64,000 nt of DNA from Fragum whitleyi (GCA_948146395.1 OX411549.1:21646990-21710989), one strand, 5' to 3'. Numbered from the stretch's first letter, positions 1 to 42,004 are shown. The notes: generated by a model from the sequence alone, not told the origin. Numbers and translations: made by a program.

Positions 1-900
1 CCAATTTATAAGGACATTACATCTAATTTTAGTTAGAAAATTGAAACAAAACTTTAAATAACTCTCCACAGGGACGTCATTTCTTAACTAGATTCGTACC
101 CTGATATGATATGATTTTTTTTACATTCCAGAATTGAAATTAAGATAAATTATACTATTTCTAAATAAGGTCATAGAAAAATGAAAAAATGAAAAAAAAA
201 ATGTAGAATCAAAGTGCTTAAAGACCTTTCACTGGCTTCTCTAAACAAACTAGTTATCAACTTATACATTTGTTAAATGGATATTCTAGAATGAAATAAT
301 ACTCTTTGAGATACTTTTTGGGTGAAATAAGATATGTAAAAGGCTTTGTGAACACATTAGAAAATAACTGTAATAGAATCTAGTTTTACTTATTTCAGGA
401 GAAGGGCATAAGGGCATACAAGGACTTCCCAAGGATTTTAAAAATTCCTTACATACTTTATTAAATAGAGACCTATAAAAGTTGACAATATATGCAGTGC
501 TGTCCTTGGAACTCTCAATTATGAGCATAACACAGCCTAAGTGCAGTTGATTTACTGTTTTCTTTTATTTAATTTTCTGAAATATTCCAATTTTCTTCAG
601 TACTTTTGTAATAGTCTTTTAGTACACAATATATTCTATTGAAGGGAAGGCATACAAGGGGAAAAGAGGGGGGGGGGGGGAGAGTTTAAGCCCATCATGC
701 AACATTTTATTGATGATTGGGGGGTTGAATTATTTATGTAGAGATGCTTTAAAGGTGTAAAAGAAAAAAAATAAGTTCAAATCAAATTATATATTCAACA
801 ATACAGAAGTTCTGCTCCATAAATATAAAAGGCCTTATCCAGTAAAACCACTGTAATCATCCTTTATTATTAACAGAAATATAAAGTATTCAGACAACAT
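1..900. other. AT-rich non-coding DNA, no gene seen
   Basis: Open frames are short and show no recognisable domain. The only notable structure is a run of 13 G at 668-680. The stretch could be an upstream intron of the KLF gene or intergenic DNA. Confidence 0.6.
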
Positions 901-929
901 AGCCGCGCGCATATGCCACAAGTTGCCTT

Positions 930-1670
930 CAAAACTTTCTGTTGAGAACCCTGGGTGTTGCTCTTGTATAGAGATTATGTTGGCCAAATTATTTTGAAAT
1001 AAATCAAGACTTGAACTTGAGTTGTGACCTTAAAAATGGAGCTACCTGAAAAACAATTATAAATGGCATATCCACTCATGATCATGCAGGCAAACTTTTG
1101 TACTAAATCATTTTCAAATCCATTCAGTTATATAGGAGCAATGCTCCAGATAAGTTGAGATATAACATTTGACCTTGATCTGTGACCTTGTAGCTACCTG
1201 AAAAAAATCTTTCAAATGGCATATTTACTCAAGATGGAGAACAGTTGGGCTAAGTTATTTATGAAATTTATCCATAAATGTAGTAGGTATGCCCCGGACA
1301 AGCCCAATTTAATAATTTGACCTTGAGCTGTGACCTTGACCTTGGGGCTATCTAAAAAAATCTATTCCAAATGGCACATCTATTCCTGATCAAAAATGAC
1401 TTTGGTAAGTTATTTTCAAAATTATCCATAAATGTAGAGGCTTACAATGTTCCAGACAAGCTCAATTTACTCTGTGACCTTGAGACATGACCTTGACTTT
1501 AGAGCAATTTTATCAATTCTTCCTAATAGCACATCAGAAAGGATAACCATTGCGCCAAGTTATAAGGAATTTGTCCATAACTGTAAGAGACTCTTCTCTG
1601 GACACAGAAACTATAATTTTTATAGTCTCATTCTTGTACAAAAAATTGTCATTGCAACAACCATGTAGCT
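930..1670. repeat. Degenerate ~150 bp tandem repeat with TGACCTTGA-type motifs
   Basis: About four diverged units of roughly 148-158 bp. Each has a 'gaccttgagctgtgacctt' core (near 1013, 1171, 1319 and 1476), then a stretch about matching 'aaatggcaca' and 'atccataaatgtag'. Head and tail are not clear, so it looks like the eroded core of one of the hairpin-headed elements found elsewhere in the window. Confidence 0.6.
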
Positions 1671-2220
1671 CTAGCAGGCTTAAAATTTACAAAAACTTAA
1701 AGAGGCCTCTGTCATTCAAGTATGTTTAAGAGGGAAGTAACAATATCTTTTGTGCTTTTTAAGGGAGTCTGTTGAGCTTCCAAGTCCCAAGTTATAGGCT
1801 TCTTTTTAAATTTGTTCTTGCTTTCAAATCTTGAGATTTAATCTTGTTGTTGTTGTCAACTATATTTCTTTCATTTTAATGTTCTATATGTGAAGTTTTG
1901 TGTTCTGTTTAATGTTTAAATTATGTAATTAATTAGGGATGGTAGTTGTAAAAGGGTTAATTTGTGATGAGTGATGTTTATTTCCTGCCCTCCTCCATGT
2001 TAGCTAGCTAGGTCATCTAGTGTCTGGTGTGGCTATATACTGCTCAAAATATCTGGGGCATGCAGATTCTATCTTCATGCTGTTGTGATGTTACAGAGGT
2101 TCAGATAAGAGGTTTAGAGATAGAGGAATTTGTGCAAGTATAGTTAAAATAATCATATTTGAAATAAAAATAAAAAACTCTATCAATAGTTCTTTATTTT
2201 TTCTTCCATACTAGCAACTT
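1671..2220. other. Non-coding, nothing recognised
   Basis: AT-rich sequence without a convincing ORF, repeat or hairpin. Confidence 0.5.
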
Positions 2221-2221
2221 A

Positions 2222-2345
2222 GTTCTGGCTCATTGGGCGAGTGTAAAGCGTGCTCGATGGTTGCGGGTTTGATTCCTACTGGAGGCGGGGAGTGTATTTT
2301 GGTCGGACACTTCACAGAGAGCTAGAGCCCCAGTCCACATCTCTG
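2222..2345 (+). repeat. tRNA-derived SINE fragment
   Basis: A tRNA-like head is visible: 'tggctcattgggcgagtg' resembles an A box and 'gggtttgattcc' a B box. The folded arms are too degraded for a working tRNA, so this is read as a SINE head rather than a tRNA gene. Confidence 0.5.
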
Positions 2346-2382
2346 CATGATAAGCCCAACATATTTAAGCAGTGCTATGTTT

Positions 2383-2647
2383 TATCCTTATCATGCTGAA
2401 TATAAACCTTCATTGCATTAAGCCGAATGCCATGCTGAATGAATTTTGGCTAAGAATTTTCATCAAAATTAAGGGGCAAAAAGCACTAAAAATACCATCT
2501 GAACACTAAATCTATTGACAATTCTGGTTCGAAAGTGAGAAATAGGTGGTGTTGACAAACATCAGACTGCACATATGTGCAGGCTGATGTTTGTCTATAG
2601 CATCTGCCAAAGCAAGAATATCGCAGGTTCAGCATGACAAGGGTTAA
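2383..2647. mobile_element. MITE family A (piggyBac-like, TTAA), diverged copy
   Basis: The right end reads 'cagcatgacaagggttaa', and the left end is a degraded inverted copy ('atcatgctgaat'). The middle has the family's palindrome around 'gcacatatgtgc' at about 2570. Intact copies at 39633-39879 and 42363-42550 define the family. Confidence 0.7.
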
Positions 2648-2757
2648 AAAGGAAGGGCTGAAAGCATCGGATGCTCTTAATTTGATGGAGTCTGTAATCA
2701 TTTTTGATGGAGTCTGTAATCAACTTTTAAGGGAAATAAAAGGCAAAATCAGGTAGT

Positions 2758-2855
2758 AAAGTGTAGGATCAGACTGCTTGTATGTGCAGGCTGATCTTTA
2801 TCTTTACCTCCTGTCAAAGCAGGAATGATCAGGGTTCAGCATGTTATTAGGGTTG
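2758..2855. mobile_element. MITE family A, partial copy
   Basis: Carries the 'gatcagactgc...tgtgcaggctgat' palindrome and an eroded right end ('gggttcagcatg'). Confidence 0.55.
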
Positions 2856-3069
2856 ATAGCTAGGTTTCATCCCCTCTTTCTCACTCAATGTTCCTGTTTG
2901 GGTCTCTGATCATGAAAATGTTTTAGGATCTTCATGGGTACACTTTAATTTCAAAAAGCTACACCTCTGCATTTTACCCTGTAAATCTGCAGCAGCTGTT
3001 CTACAACAACATTGTGAAGCAGCTGTCAAAGCAAAAGGATAGTCCGTCAGTTTGTCAATCTTAAGGTCC

Positions 3070-3262
3070 AGCTTTCAATCCCTTACGGCGGTACTCATAT
3101 GATGATCTTTCTGACTGTTTATCCCTCACCAATGGGTTGATAATTGGGGATTGCAGCTTGGGGCTAGGAAATGGTATAATGGTAGTACTGGTGTTAGAAA
3201 TACCAGGAATCCATTGTTGGGTGCCCCAGTGGTATAAATCAGCACTCAAACAGGCAACTCTA
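3070..3262 (+). repeat. SINE body fragment
   Basis: Shows the body shared by the SINEs of this window: 'accaatgggttgataatt', 'ggctaggaaatgg', and 'aaataccaggaatccattg'. Both the tRNA head and the CAAACAAA tail are missing or damaged. Confidence 0.6.
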
Positions 3263-4005
3263 AAACCTTGTAATCCTCTAATTATTTTCAGCAGTATAGA
3301 TTACAGTACATATTACGTACAGCAGCTGGCATAGTCTAGGTATTTTATGTTCAAAGGATGTATGTTTTTGTGTATTTAATACCGCATAATGTTGGAATTC
3401 TGAAACTATCATTTTCTATGGTCAGAATGACAAGACGCTCCCATATTTTGTTGGGTAAGAAGCCAAACTTAAGGTGTGTATGATGGAGTACAGCTTTATG
3501 TAATTTTAACTTAGTCATAATTTGGAGTTTTAAATGTAATATGCATTTTCGCCAAAATACATAATGTTCTTTCAAAGTGTAGGCTTAGCTTTATGCATGA
3601 GTCACTGTGAAACAGGTTAAATGATATCAAAGAAAGTGCACAATTTAGGGGGTTGAATTTGATATGAATTTCGATTCAGTCTAATATCAACCGACTTTTA
3701 AATAAATCTACCCTTTTCCATTTACTCATATTGTCAAGTTTTTAGAGAATTATGGAAATAGGATAAAAAGCAAATTGCAGGCAGTTCATTTTGTGACCCT
3801 TTCGTATTTCATAAAGGCCTTTTTTATTTGAACTGAATTTATGAAATTGTGAATAATATTATAGTTGTTAAATATTAACCAACATGGAAAGACAATTCCC
3901 CTTGGTAAAAAATATATAATAAGTGTGTAGTAACCTGTCCATTTTCATTTGGTATCCAAAACTTTTGAAATTAAATACTTATTAATTTAGTTTTAAACTC
4001 CACTG
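3263..4005. other. Non-coding, nothing recognised
   Basis: AT-rich. Short ORFs show no domain, and no repeat was identified by eye. Confidence 0.5.
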
Positions 4006-5045
4006 GTCGGCGGCCAGCATGCTATTGTCATGGCAGTGTGTCCGTTGTGCATCCATGTGTGCTAGCATGCACAAACCTTTCTTTAAACATCTTCTCTTCC
4101 TAAGCTTATGGGTGGTTTTCGATGAAACTTGGCAAAGGATAGATGTTTGTTTAAGTGTAAAATTGACTTAAATATCATCTCCTGAACAACAAAAGCCTTA
4201 TTTATATGTGTGGCAAAGATAGATTGCCAACATTTTCAAGGCTATTCAAGATAGAAGCCTCATATTTGGCATGATGATAGATCTCAATGATACGCATCTG
4301 CTGAAACCAAAGTCAATGCCATGTGAAAAGGTCAAGTTCATCTGCCAAGGTCAAATAACTCTAAAAAATTAACCAAAAAACTTAACATTGCCAATATTCA
4401 CAAGGCTATTCAAGATATAGAAGCTTCATATATGGCACGATGATAGATCTCAATGATACACATTTACTGATACTAAAGTCAAGGACTTGCGACAAGGTCA
4501 TGGTCATCTGTCAAGGTCAAATAAATTGAAACTTAACCAAAAACTTAACATTACCAATATTTCCAAGGCTATTCAAGATAGAGGCCTTATATTTGGCATG
4601 AAAATAGATCTCAATAATAGGCATCTGCTGAAACCGAAGTAAAAGTAGTGTGACAAGATCAAGGTCATCTATCAAGGTCAAACTTCTTAACTTTACGTAA
4701 AAACCTAACAATTCCAATATTTTCAAGGCTATTCAAGATAAAAGCTTCATATTTGGCAGGATAACAGATCTCAATAATGGGCATCAGTAATATCAAGGTC
4801 AAGGTCATGTGAAAAGATCAAGGTCATCTATCAAGGTCAAACTTCTTAAAAACTTACGTTAAAACTTTACATGTTCAGTTCATTCAAGCCTATTTAAGAT
4901 ACCTTTCTCATAATTTGCATGATGAAAGATCTCAGTGATGCCATCACTAGGTTTCAAGGTCAAGGTCATATTTCAAGGTTTCAGGTTGACTGTCAAGGTC
5001 AACATTTAAAAAAAATGCTGTTAAATTACGGGGACATTTATGTTT
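4006..5045 (+). mobile_element. Helitron/HINE-like element, family D-related, with ~160 bp tandem core
   Basis: The head 'ccactggtcggcggccagc' is a short hairpin like other family D heads. A T-rich 'aaacatcttctcttcc' segment and 'gatgaaacttggca' follow. The core is about five units of 157-166 bp, marked by 'atatttggcatgatgatag' near 4259, 4425, 4585, 4745 and 4901. Each unit carries one to three 'tcaaggtca' words. No clear tail was found. Confidence 0.65.
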
Positions 5046-5575
5046 AACAGACACATCTTGATATTTAATCATTCTTATGAAAACTAATGTCAGACTTGGT
5101 CCAATTTTTTTTTTTTATTTATTCAAAATATGAATGCAGCATGGTTAATAGGAAAGTATGTAATATTTGAAAATATTTTCCTGAAAATTTGAGTTGGGTC
5201 TAATCTACCAGTACTGTGTTTGTTCTAATCTTTATTACCATAAATTTGCACTTCTTGTCAAAAGTAAGAAGTGTTAATATTTATTGCACAGAAGTACATT
5301 TTCCGTATTCAATGGGTGGGTGTGAACATCATCGTTAAAAGTCTGTTTAATATGGACATTTATGATGGGATGATGATAGGCATGGAAAAACTTTGTTATG
5401 TAAACCATGAAGTAGAATACAATACCAGTCACAGGGAACAACACTAGCACCAGTCCTCAGGCCCGAGACCGGTGGTTTTAGGGAGGACTGGTAGATGCTA
5501 CCATGGTGCAGGTCCTTTCGGGCCTGTAGTTAATGGCCATATTATTTCCTACATTATCCAGTTTTGAAAAAAAAT
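5046..5575. other. Non-coding; GC-richer inverted segment at 5445-5530
   Basis: Mostly AT-rich. Around 5445-5530 the words 'accagtcct', 'aggactggt', 'caggcccgag' and 'cgggcctg' form imperfect inverted repeats, probably an old foldback element. The related words 'ggaggacctgt' recur at 5732 and 5752. Confidence 0.4.
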
Positions 5576-5584
5576 GCTATTCCC

Positions 5585-5690
5585 ATAAAGTTTCTTCTTT
5601 CCTTATTCAATAAAAACATTGTGGCAAAAGAAGAAATTGCTTGTCACAAGCAATATCTTCTTTTACCACTCTGTTTTCCTTACAATATGC
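5585..5690. repeat. MITE family B fragment with hairpin
   Basis: Contains the family B central hairpin, with 'aagaagaaattgcttg' pairing with 'caagcaatatcttctt' at 5627-5660. Confidence 0.6.
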
Positions 5691-5847
5691 TCCTTAAATT
5701 GCTAATAATTATATATAGTATTGTTTTCATGGAGGACCTGTGACCTTCAGGGAGGACCTGTAAGATTTGTGGCTAACAGGTTGGTAGTATTAAAAAATAA
5801 GTGTCGACCCCTGAGACACACCAAAAAGTGCCACTACCCTAGACAGC

Positions 5848-6125
5848 CACTGTCATAGCTCAGTGGTAGCGCGTTGGACAATCATTCAAAAGGTCAAGGT
5901 TTTGATTTCCGACGATGACACTCATCCTTTCAGACTTATTTTCTCTCACCGATGGGTCAATAATTATTGTAGACCTATAGCAGCTCAAGACTAGGAAAGA
6001 TTGTTATGGCTGTACTGATGTGAGAAATACCAAGAATCCATTGTTTGATGCTCCAGCGGCCATAACTTAACTGAAGGGTTGTTGAGAGTTACTAAGAAAT
6101 TCAAACTCCATACAAACAAAACAAA
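5848..6125 (+). repeat. tRNA-derived SINE, near full length
   Basis: Head 'tagctcagtggtagcgcg' matches a tRNA A-box region. The shared body follows ('accgatgggtcaataatt', 'aaataccaagaatccattg'), then a tail with 'ccatacaaacaaaacaaaa'. A pol III SINE of about 280 bp, moderately diverged. Confidence 0.75.
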
Positions 6126-6267
6126 AAAGCCACATCTATAGACATTTACATTAAGGAAACTACCATATTTCCTCAAATAAGATCGCCCTATCTGATGGTA
6201 ACTCCCCCAAAACTACTTACTCAATTTCAGTTGATTTCAGTAGATCAAAGTAATCTTAATTTTGATA

Positions 6268-7345
6268 ATTAGATCCACTGGCCGAAGGCTATTGTCGTGG
6301 TGGAGTGTCCATCCATCCTTGCATGCGTAAACTTTTTCTTTTATCATCTTCTCCTACCAAACTAATGGGCGGATTTTAATGAAACTTGGTAGAAATGATC
6401 CTTTGGTGACCCTCTTATTAAATTGTTAAGGAAATTTTGATTTACCCCCAAATATGGGCATGGCATTGTTAGCTCCACTGGACGAAGACCAGCGAGTTAT
6501 TGTCATGGCGGTATGTCTGTCATGTATCTGTTCGTGCATCCTTCCCCCCGTCCATCAGCTCATATGTCCGTGCATAAATTTTTTCTCTAAACATTTTCTC
6601 CTCCCAAAACAATGGGCCGATTTTAACTAAACTTGGTATAAAAGTTCCTTGGGTGATTTTCTTTAAAAATTGTTAAAGAAATTTTGATTGATTCCCAAAT
6701 ATGGGCATGATAGGACTTGGTATTTTTGAACTTGAAAATCTTTAAAAATCTTCTCCTTCTCAACCATTGGGCTAATTTCAATGAAACTTGGCATGAATGT
6801 TCCTTGGGTGATCCTTTACTTAAATTGTTAAAGAAATTTTGATTGACCCCCAAATATGTGTGTGGCAGGGCATGGCATTTTTGAAATTGAAAATCTTTAA
6901 GAATCTTCTTTTCCATAACCATTGGGCCGTTTTCAATGATACTTGGAATGAATGTTCCTTGGGTGACCCTCTACTTTAATTGTTCAAGAAATATAGATTG
7001 ACCCCCAAATATGGGCATGGCAGGGCCTGGCATTTTTGAACTTGAAAATCTTTAAAAATGTTCTCCTAAACCATTGGGCCAATTTCAATGAAACTTAATT
7101 GGCATATTTGGATGTTCCTTGGGTAACCCTTTGTGTTCAAGAAATTTTTGATTGATCCCAAAATATGGGCATTGCAGGGCATGGCATTTTTGAACTTGAA
7201 AAACTTTAAAAATCTTCTACTCCTCCCAAACCATTGGACTGATTTTAATGAAACTTGGAATGGATGTTCCCTGGGGGACCCTTTACTTAAATTGTTCAAG
7301 AAATTTTGATTGATGCCCAAATATGGGCGTGGCAGGGCTAAAGTC
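6268..7345 (+). mobile_element. Family D HINE-like elements: head fragment plus ~155 bp tandem core
   Basis: Two heads lie in line, at 6271 ('ccactggccgaaggc') and at 6475 ('ccactggacgaagaccag'). Both fold as a stem closed by C-GAA-G. The second is followed by 'ccccccgtccatc' and five units of about 155 bp, each with 'cccaaatatgggcatgg' (6694, 6849, 7004, 7157, 7315) and 'atgaaacttgg'. The array reads as short minus-strand ORFs, which are repeat artefacts. No tail was found. Confidence 0.7.
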
Positions 7346-7842
7346 TGGGGTTATTAAAGCCGATGGAGAAATACAGGCCCTTAATTTCTCTAATAATTTG
7401 AGGCTAACCTTCTCTAAATAATTATTCAAATGATTAATAAGAGAAATTTTACCTTAAGTGAAAGGGGAAATTGCAAAAGGCATCAATTTTAGTGATATTT
7501 TTCATCAGAAAATGGGTACTAAATGAAAGCTGTCTATGTTTGTATAGCTTCTCAGGGAGCTATTTTTAGGAGAAATACAGAATATCCAAGTAGATTAAGT
7601 TAATATCAATCTCATTAACAAGTAAATATTTCTACTATGCAAGCAAAAATAATGGAATCTATAACTTTTCTTCAAATTTCTATCTTAGTGATACTTAATG
7701 GAACAGTACATTACATTAACTAATGATACCGTAATTATTAATTTAATAACGGAATAGGTGATTTCCTAAAAATTATTGGTAAATAAGAGATGTGCTTTGA
7801 AAAAAAAAAAAATTCTAAACCAGTTTGTTACATAAATTGATT
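7346..7842. other. Non-coding, nothing recognised
   Basis: AT-rich, with one A run at 7801-7811. No ORF or repeat could be supported. Confidence 0.5.
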
Positions 7843-8095
7843 TCTAGCTCCACTGGCCAAAGACCAGACTAATATTATGGCGGGGTGTCCGTTGTGCCTG
7901 TGCATGTGTGCATTCTTTAAACATCTCTTCCTCCAAAACTTGGCTGAAATGATCCTTGGCTGATCCTCTTCTAAAATTAGGATTGACCCCAAAATATGGG
8001 TGTGGCAGGCAGGGCATTTCTTAGGGATATCAAAGGATGGAATCACTTTCAACAAGACGATTCCAATGAGTACTCACAATATAGAATTTGTACAA
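7843..8095 (+). mobile_element. Family D head fragment, followed by half of a palindromic MITE
   Basis: Starts 'agctccactggccaaagac', has the usual 'aaacatctcttcctcc' stretch, and stops after one partial unit ('aaatatgggtgtggcagg'). From about 8040, 'gattccaatgagtactcac' is one arm of the palindromic family seen complete at 32920-33030. Confidence 0.6.
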
Positions 8096-8251
8096 GTTAA
8101 TTTTTGAAATAATTTTGTTTGAAATCCAAAATACACCTTCTACCTGTAGCTCTATGGTTCTTTGTCAAACAACAATGATCTGGTTTCAAAATGCAACTTG
8201 TTATTTTGATAATTGTAGTGAGAAATAATTTGTTGTCTTATTTCATTTCAG

Positions 8252-38352
<30,101 letters not shown>

Positions 38353-39540
38353 AATATTTGTGGTAAGTTCCATTTCCATTGCTCAGTGTGAAACAGTTGC
38401 AACTGCCTATACATTCATAAGCAGTTACAACTGTTTCGCACTGACCCATTGATTTCAGAGATAAATAGATTATTTATTGGTTTGATAAAGCTATGAAACC
38501 AAAAAGGGAAATCACACAAAGCAGATTCATACAAGAGTGTGATCATGTTTTTAGCTCCATACCTCCATTTAATTTTCAAATACTCTCTTCATGTCTTATA
38601 AATGAATATCAAGAAGCAAAAAAGTAAAGGTTCATCACAATTAGATAAATTTTTACAGGACTTTTAATCTTACCACGGAAGCTTAGAAAATAGATGTGTA
38701 CTCAAAATTCTTTCCATCGAGTGATGAAACCATTCTTGAGCCAATCAGATTGCATGAATCTTGATGGACATAGATAGGATTATTTTTTAAGATTTGAAAG
38801 GGAATGTAAGAATTGTAATTTGACTTTATGTTAATGCATAATTATAATTTGGCTTTATGAGATTGAAATTAAGACATGAAGCAACAACTAAAATGATATG
38901 GTTAGTACATACACTTGCTGAAAATTCTAGGATCTGTCTTTGTAAGGTGCTATGGCAGTTAAATTATGAATTAAGATGTTTAGAAATTAAAAGCAATCAA
39001 TAATTTTTAAGATAACCTTATTTATGTTGCCCATTCAAGTGAAATGGATCTGTAGGCTGAATTACTATTTACCAGACAAAAAATCAACCCCAAACTATGC
39101 AGCGAATAGTCCAAAGATTTTTTTTCTCAATAATTAACACAATGATAGATAGAAATCAAATGAAAAAAATCCTTGTAACAATTATAAAGATAAAAGACAT
39201 TATTAAAACATTTCATTGAGTGGAAAGTTATTTCAAACAATATAACATAATAGTGTTTCTTTTTTATCATTACAGCAATAAAAATGTTGGTGTTGTTTTT
39301 GTGAGAAGACATGGAAACTGCTTTTATTCCTTGCTGAACGGTGGAATTTCATTCCTTGAAATTGTTCGAATAGAGAGCATTCTTTTATCGAGAATGCTTA
39401 CAGAGAAGACCCCCGTCTATAAGACACTGAACTGATTTGTTAGTTAGTACATAGATGTATAGTGTTATTTAGGTGCTCATGAGTAAAGCCACTAGGCTTG
39501 ATGATATATAGTGCAATAAACTGTTTTTTAATTGGTTTGA
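38353..39540 (+). other. Possible KLF 3' UTR with an intron and poly(A) signal
   Basis: A strong donor (TTTGTG|GTAAGT) lies 10 bases after the stop. A good acceptor ('ttttatcattacag') ends at 39275. The repeat-free stretch after it carries AATAAA at 39515-39520 with GT-rich sequence beyond. This would place the last junction close enough to the stop to avoid nonsense-mediated decay. An unspliced UTR reaching AATAAA at 41999 or 43974 is the alternative. RNA data are needed to choose. Confidence 0.4.
38377..38450. repeat. Foldback element, subfamily F2
   Basis: Ends 'attgctcagtg' and 'cactgacccatt'. Arms 'aacagttgcaactgcctat' and 'gcagttacaactgttt'. It lies 25 bases after the KLF stop codon. 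Confidence 0.8.
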
Positions 39541-39632
39541 GTTTATGCTGAACAATTTTGAATGAAAAAAAAAAAATGAATACTGAAACATTTGCAAAGC
39601 TACTGATAGAAGGGGGTGTTATGGATTTTATG

Positions 39633-39879
39633 TTAACCCTTGTAATGCTGATTAAATTTTGGCTTAAAGTTTTGATCAAAATCAATGGGCAAAAAGCACT
39701 GAAAGAACCAACTGTAGGTCATTTTTTATTTGAAAAACTAAATCTATTGACCATTCTGGTTTGAAAGTGAGAAACAGGTGGTGTAGACTAACATCAGACT
39801 GCACATATGTGCAAGCTGATGTTTGTCTATAGCTCCTGCCAAAGCAGGAATATTCCGGGTTCAGCATGACAAGGGTTAA
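39633..39879. mobile_element. MITE family A, full length
   Basis: TTAACCCTTGTAATGCTGA at the left and TCAGCATGACAAGGGTTAA at the right, with TTAA at each edge. The internal palindrome is GCACATATGTGC. No transposase, so it is non-autonomous. TTAA target and CCC ends point to piggyBac. Confidence 0.85.
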
Positions 39880-39989
39880 AATATAAGCCTGTGACCTTTT
39901 GAATATTTTGGCATGTGCTCTTAGTTAAAGACATTTATCAATACACTTTTCATATAGTTTTTCCAGGCCGTCAGAAAATATTATCTGTG

Positions 39990-40335
39990 TGATTCTAAAA
40001 TCTTGTTAACAACAGCTTGACCCAAGCTGTTGTTACGAGGTTTTGGAATTACAGCGATGATATTCTAAATTCACTGTATGGATGACCAAGCTTATTTATA
40101 TCTGCGCCTCAACCACATGCAAAATTGTTAAAAATGTCATGCATAGGTGTATGTGTCGATTACTGCCAGTGGGCTATCAAAACATAATAATTCCTGCTTA
40201 TTTAAGCTGTAGTTATGAGGTTTTGGTCCCTCAAATTATACTCAAACAAACTCTATATTGTAGGTACCTATTGGAATTAACTCTGTAAGATCATTTCAAT
40301 GAGAACCCACAATATTTGGTTTTGTGGGGTCAAAA
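39990..40335. repeat. Small palindromes
   Basis: 39995-40055 is 'aacaacagcttgacc' against 'caagctgttgtt' with wider arms. 40240-40325 is a family I palindrome around 'tgtaggtacctattgg'. Confidence 0.65.
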
Positions 40336-41205
40336 ATGTTTCAGACCGGTGTTACACTCCCTTTTCTACATCTCTATATTTGCTGACCTTGTCAAAAGTA
40401 AAGGCTATTGGAAGACATTCTGTAATGTCCTTAATAAAACTTCTGAAGAGAACTTGTTCTTTTCTAAATTTATTTTCATGGTCATTTTTCACTTGGCATC
40501 GAAATACAGGATAACACAGTAATGAGGTCACATGATAATGTTATGTGATTGTATTGTTATGTGAATAGTGTTATCATATTAATTATCTTGCATAAACAGG
40601 GTTATTGTCACCAGATTTTATAAATTTACTTTGTGTAGTTATTTCCTGAAATAACTGAGATTTGGGTCATATTGTCAGTTTACTTTAAACTAAAATAATG
40701 CTGAATTAAACTTTTTGAATAACTTTATTTTAATCAAAGAACTGTTAGCACTGGTTGCAATAAAAAACAAAGGTGGTGCACAGCATAAAAGATATTAATA
40801 AATGGTAACTGCTGCTTGATTCAAACTGTAGTCTCTTGATCATAGAAGCTGAGAGACAGATTTGTTTAACCATTGTCTGTTTGTTTGACTGTGGAACAAT
40901 TTGACATTCTAGTGCAGAAAGTTCATATACAGTGTGTTGGCACTATGAACTTTTTGCCATTGGATGTCAAATTAATTCATCCCTGGCCACACACCCTGAC
41001 CTTTGCCTGAAATATCAAACTGAGATATCACAAGTCAATTTTGCAAAAATTATTTGGCTTATGTTGGGCTGTTAATGTTTAAGAAGAATAATTTTACATG
41101 ATCTTGCGATATAGCAATAATGTTGTAGAAAACATTTTGTGTTGGTTTTACATTGCATTGTACTTGTTGACTTCAATATTTGTTATGTCAGTATAACTCA
41201 TTCCC
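40336..41205. other. Non-coding, possible KLF 3' region
   Basis: One inverted repeat at 40905-40980 ('agttcatatacagtg' against 'cactatgaact', with outer 'tttgacat'). Otherwise AT-rich and unremarkable. Confidence 0.45.
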
Positions 41206-41211
41206 ATAAAA

Positions 41212-41692
41212 TTCCTCTTTTCTTTGATGCCTTTGAAGAAAGAAGCTCTGGAAAACATCGAGGAAAATGAAGAAATTGCATGTTTGAAGAAATTGCTTGT
41301 TTCAAGCAATTTCTTCATTGTCCACAATGTTTTTTTTCTGAAACATCAAAGCCTACAAACTTCATTAATTAAAAAATGTTGCTCCAAATTCTTTGAAATT
41401 TTTCTGATTTGGAATGGGAATCTTAATCTGTGCAGGGTTTGCCGTAGAAAATTCCTCTTTTCTTTGATGCCTTTGAAGAAAGAAGCTTTGGAAAACATCG
41501 AGGAAAATGAAGAAATTGCTTGTTTGAAGAAATTGCTTGTTTCAAGCAATTTCTTCATTGTCCACAATGTTTTTTTCTGAACATCAAAGCCTACAAACTT
41601 CATTAATTGAAAAATGTTGCTCCAAATTCTTTGAAATTTTTCTGATTTGGAATGGGAATCTTAATCTGTGCAGGGTTTGCTGTAGAGTTTGC
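41212..41692. repeat. Tandem duplication of a 240 bp family B-like hairpin unit
   Basis: 'tctttgatgcctttgaag' occurs at 41221 and 41461. Each unit has the stem 'gaagaaattgcttg' and 'caagcaatttcttc'. The two units differ at only a few places. Confidence 0.85.
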
Positions 41693-41998
41693 CCTAAAGA
41701 TTTGTTAAGTGAACGAAAAATTCTTTGAACTTTGCTTTAAAATGGCTAAAAGTACTTTTAGCTCTTCTTGTTGTTCATCAATTTGAAACATAAACTTTGA
41801 ATTTTTTATCATTTTGTACTATAATTTTTGTAACTGCCAATTTTGATGTTTTGTTAGTTGTTATGAATATTTTTATCATAAGATATCATATGATGAATGT
41901 GATTTGTTATAAGTCTTTGCTTTTTCTTTATGCTTTTATCCCAGATACTTTCTAACACTTTATGATGTGTTTTATGCCTCTGTTTTGAAAATGAGCAG

Positions 41999-42004
41999 AA
42001 TAAA
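41999..42004 (+). other. Candidate poly(A) signal AATAAA
   Basis: Sits in repeat-free sequence after a T-rich stretch and is followed by an A-rich segment. Could end a long KLF 3' UTR. Confidence 0.3.

Noticed and set aside
41224..41580. 118-codon ORF in the 240 bp duplication
   Set aside because: The peptide is the duplicated hairpin repeat read through, with an ORF on the opposite strand as well.
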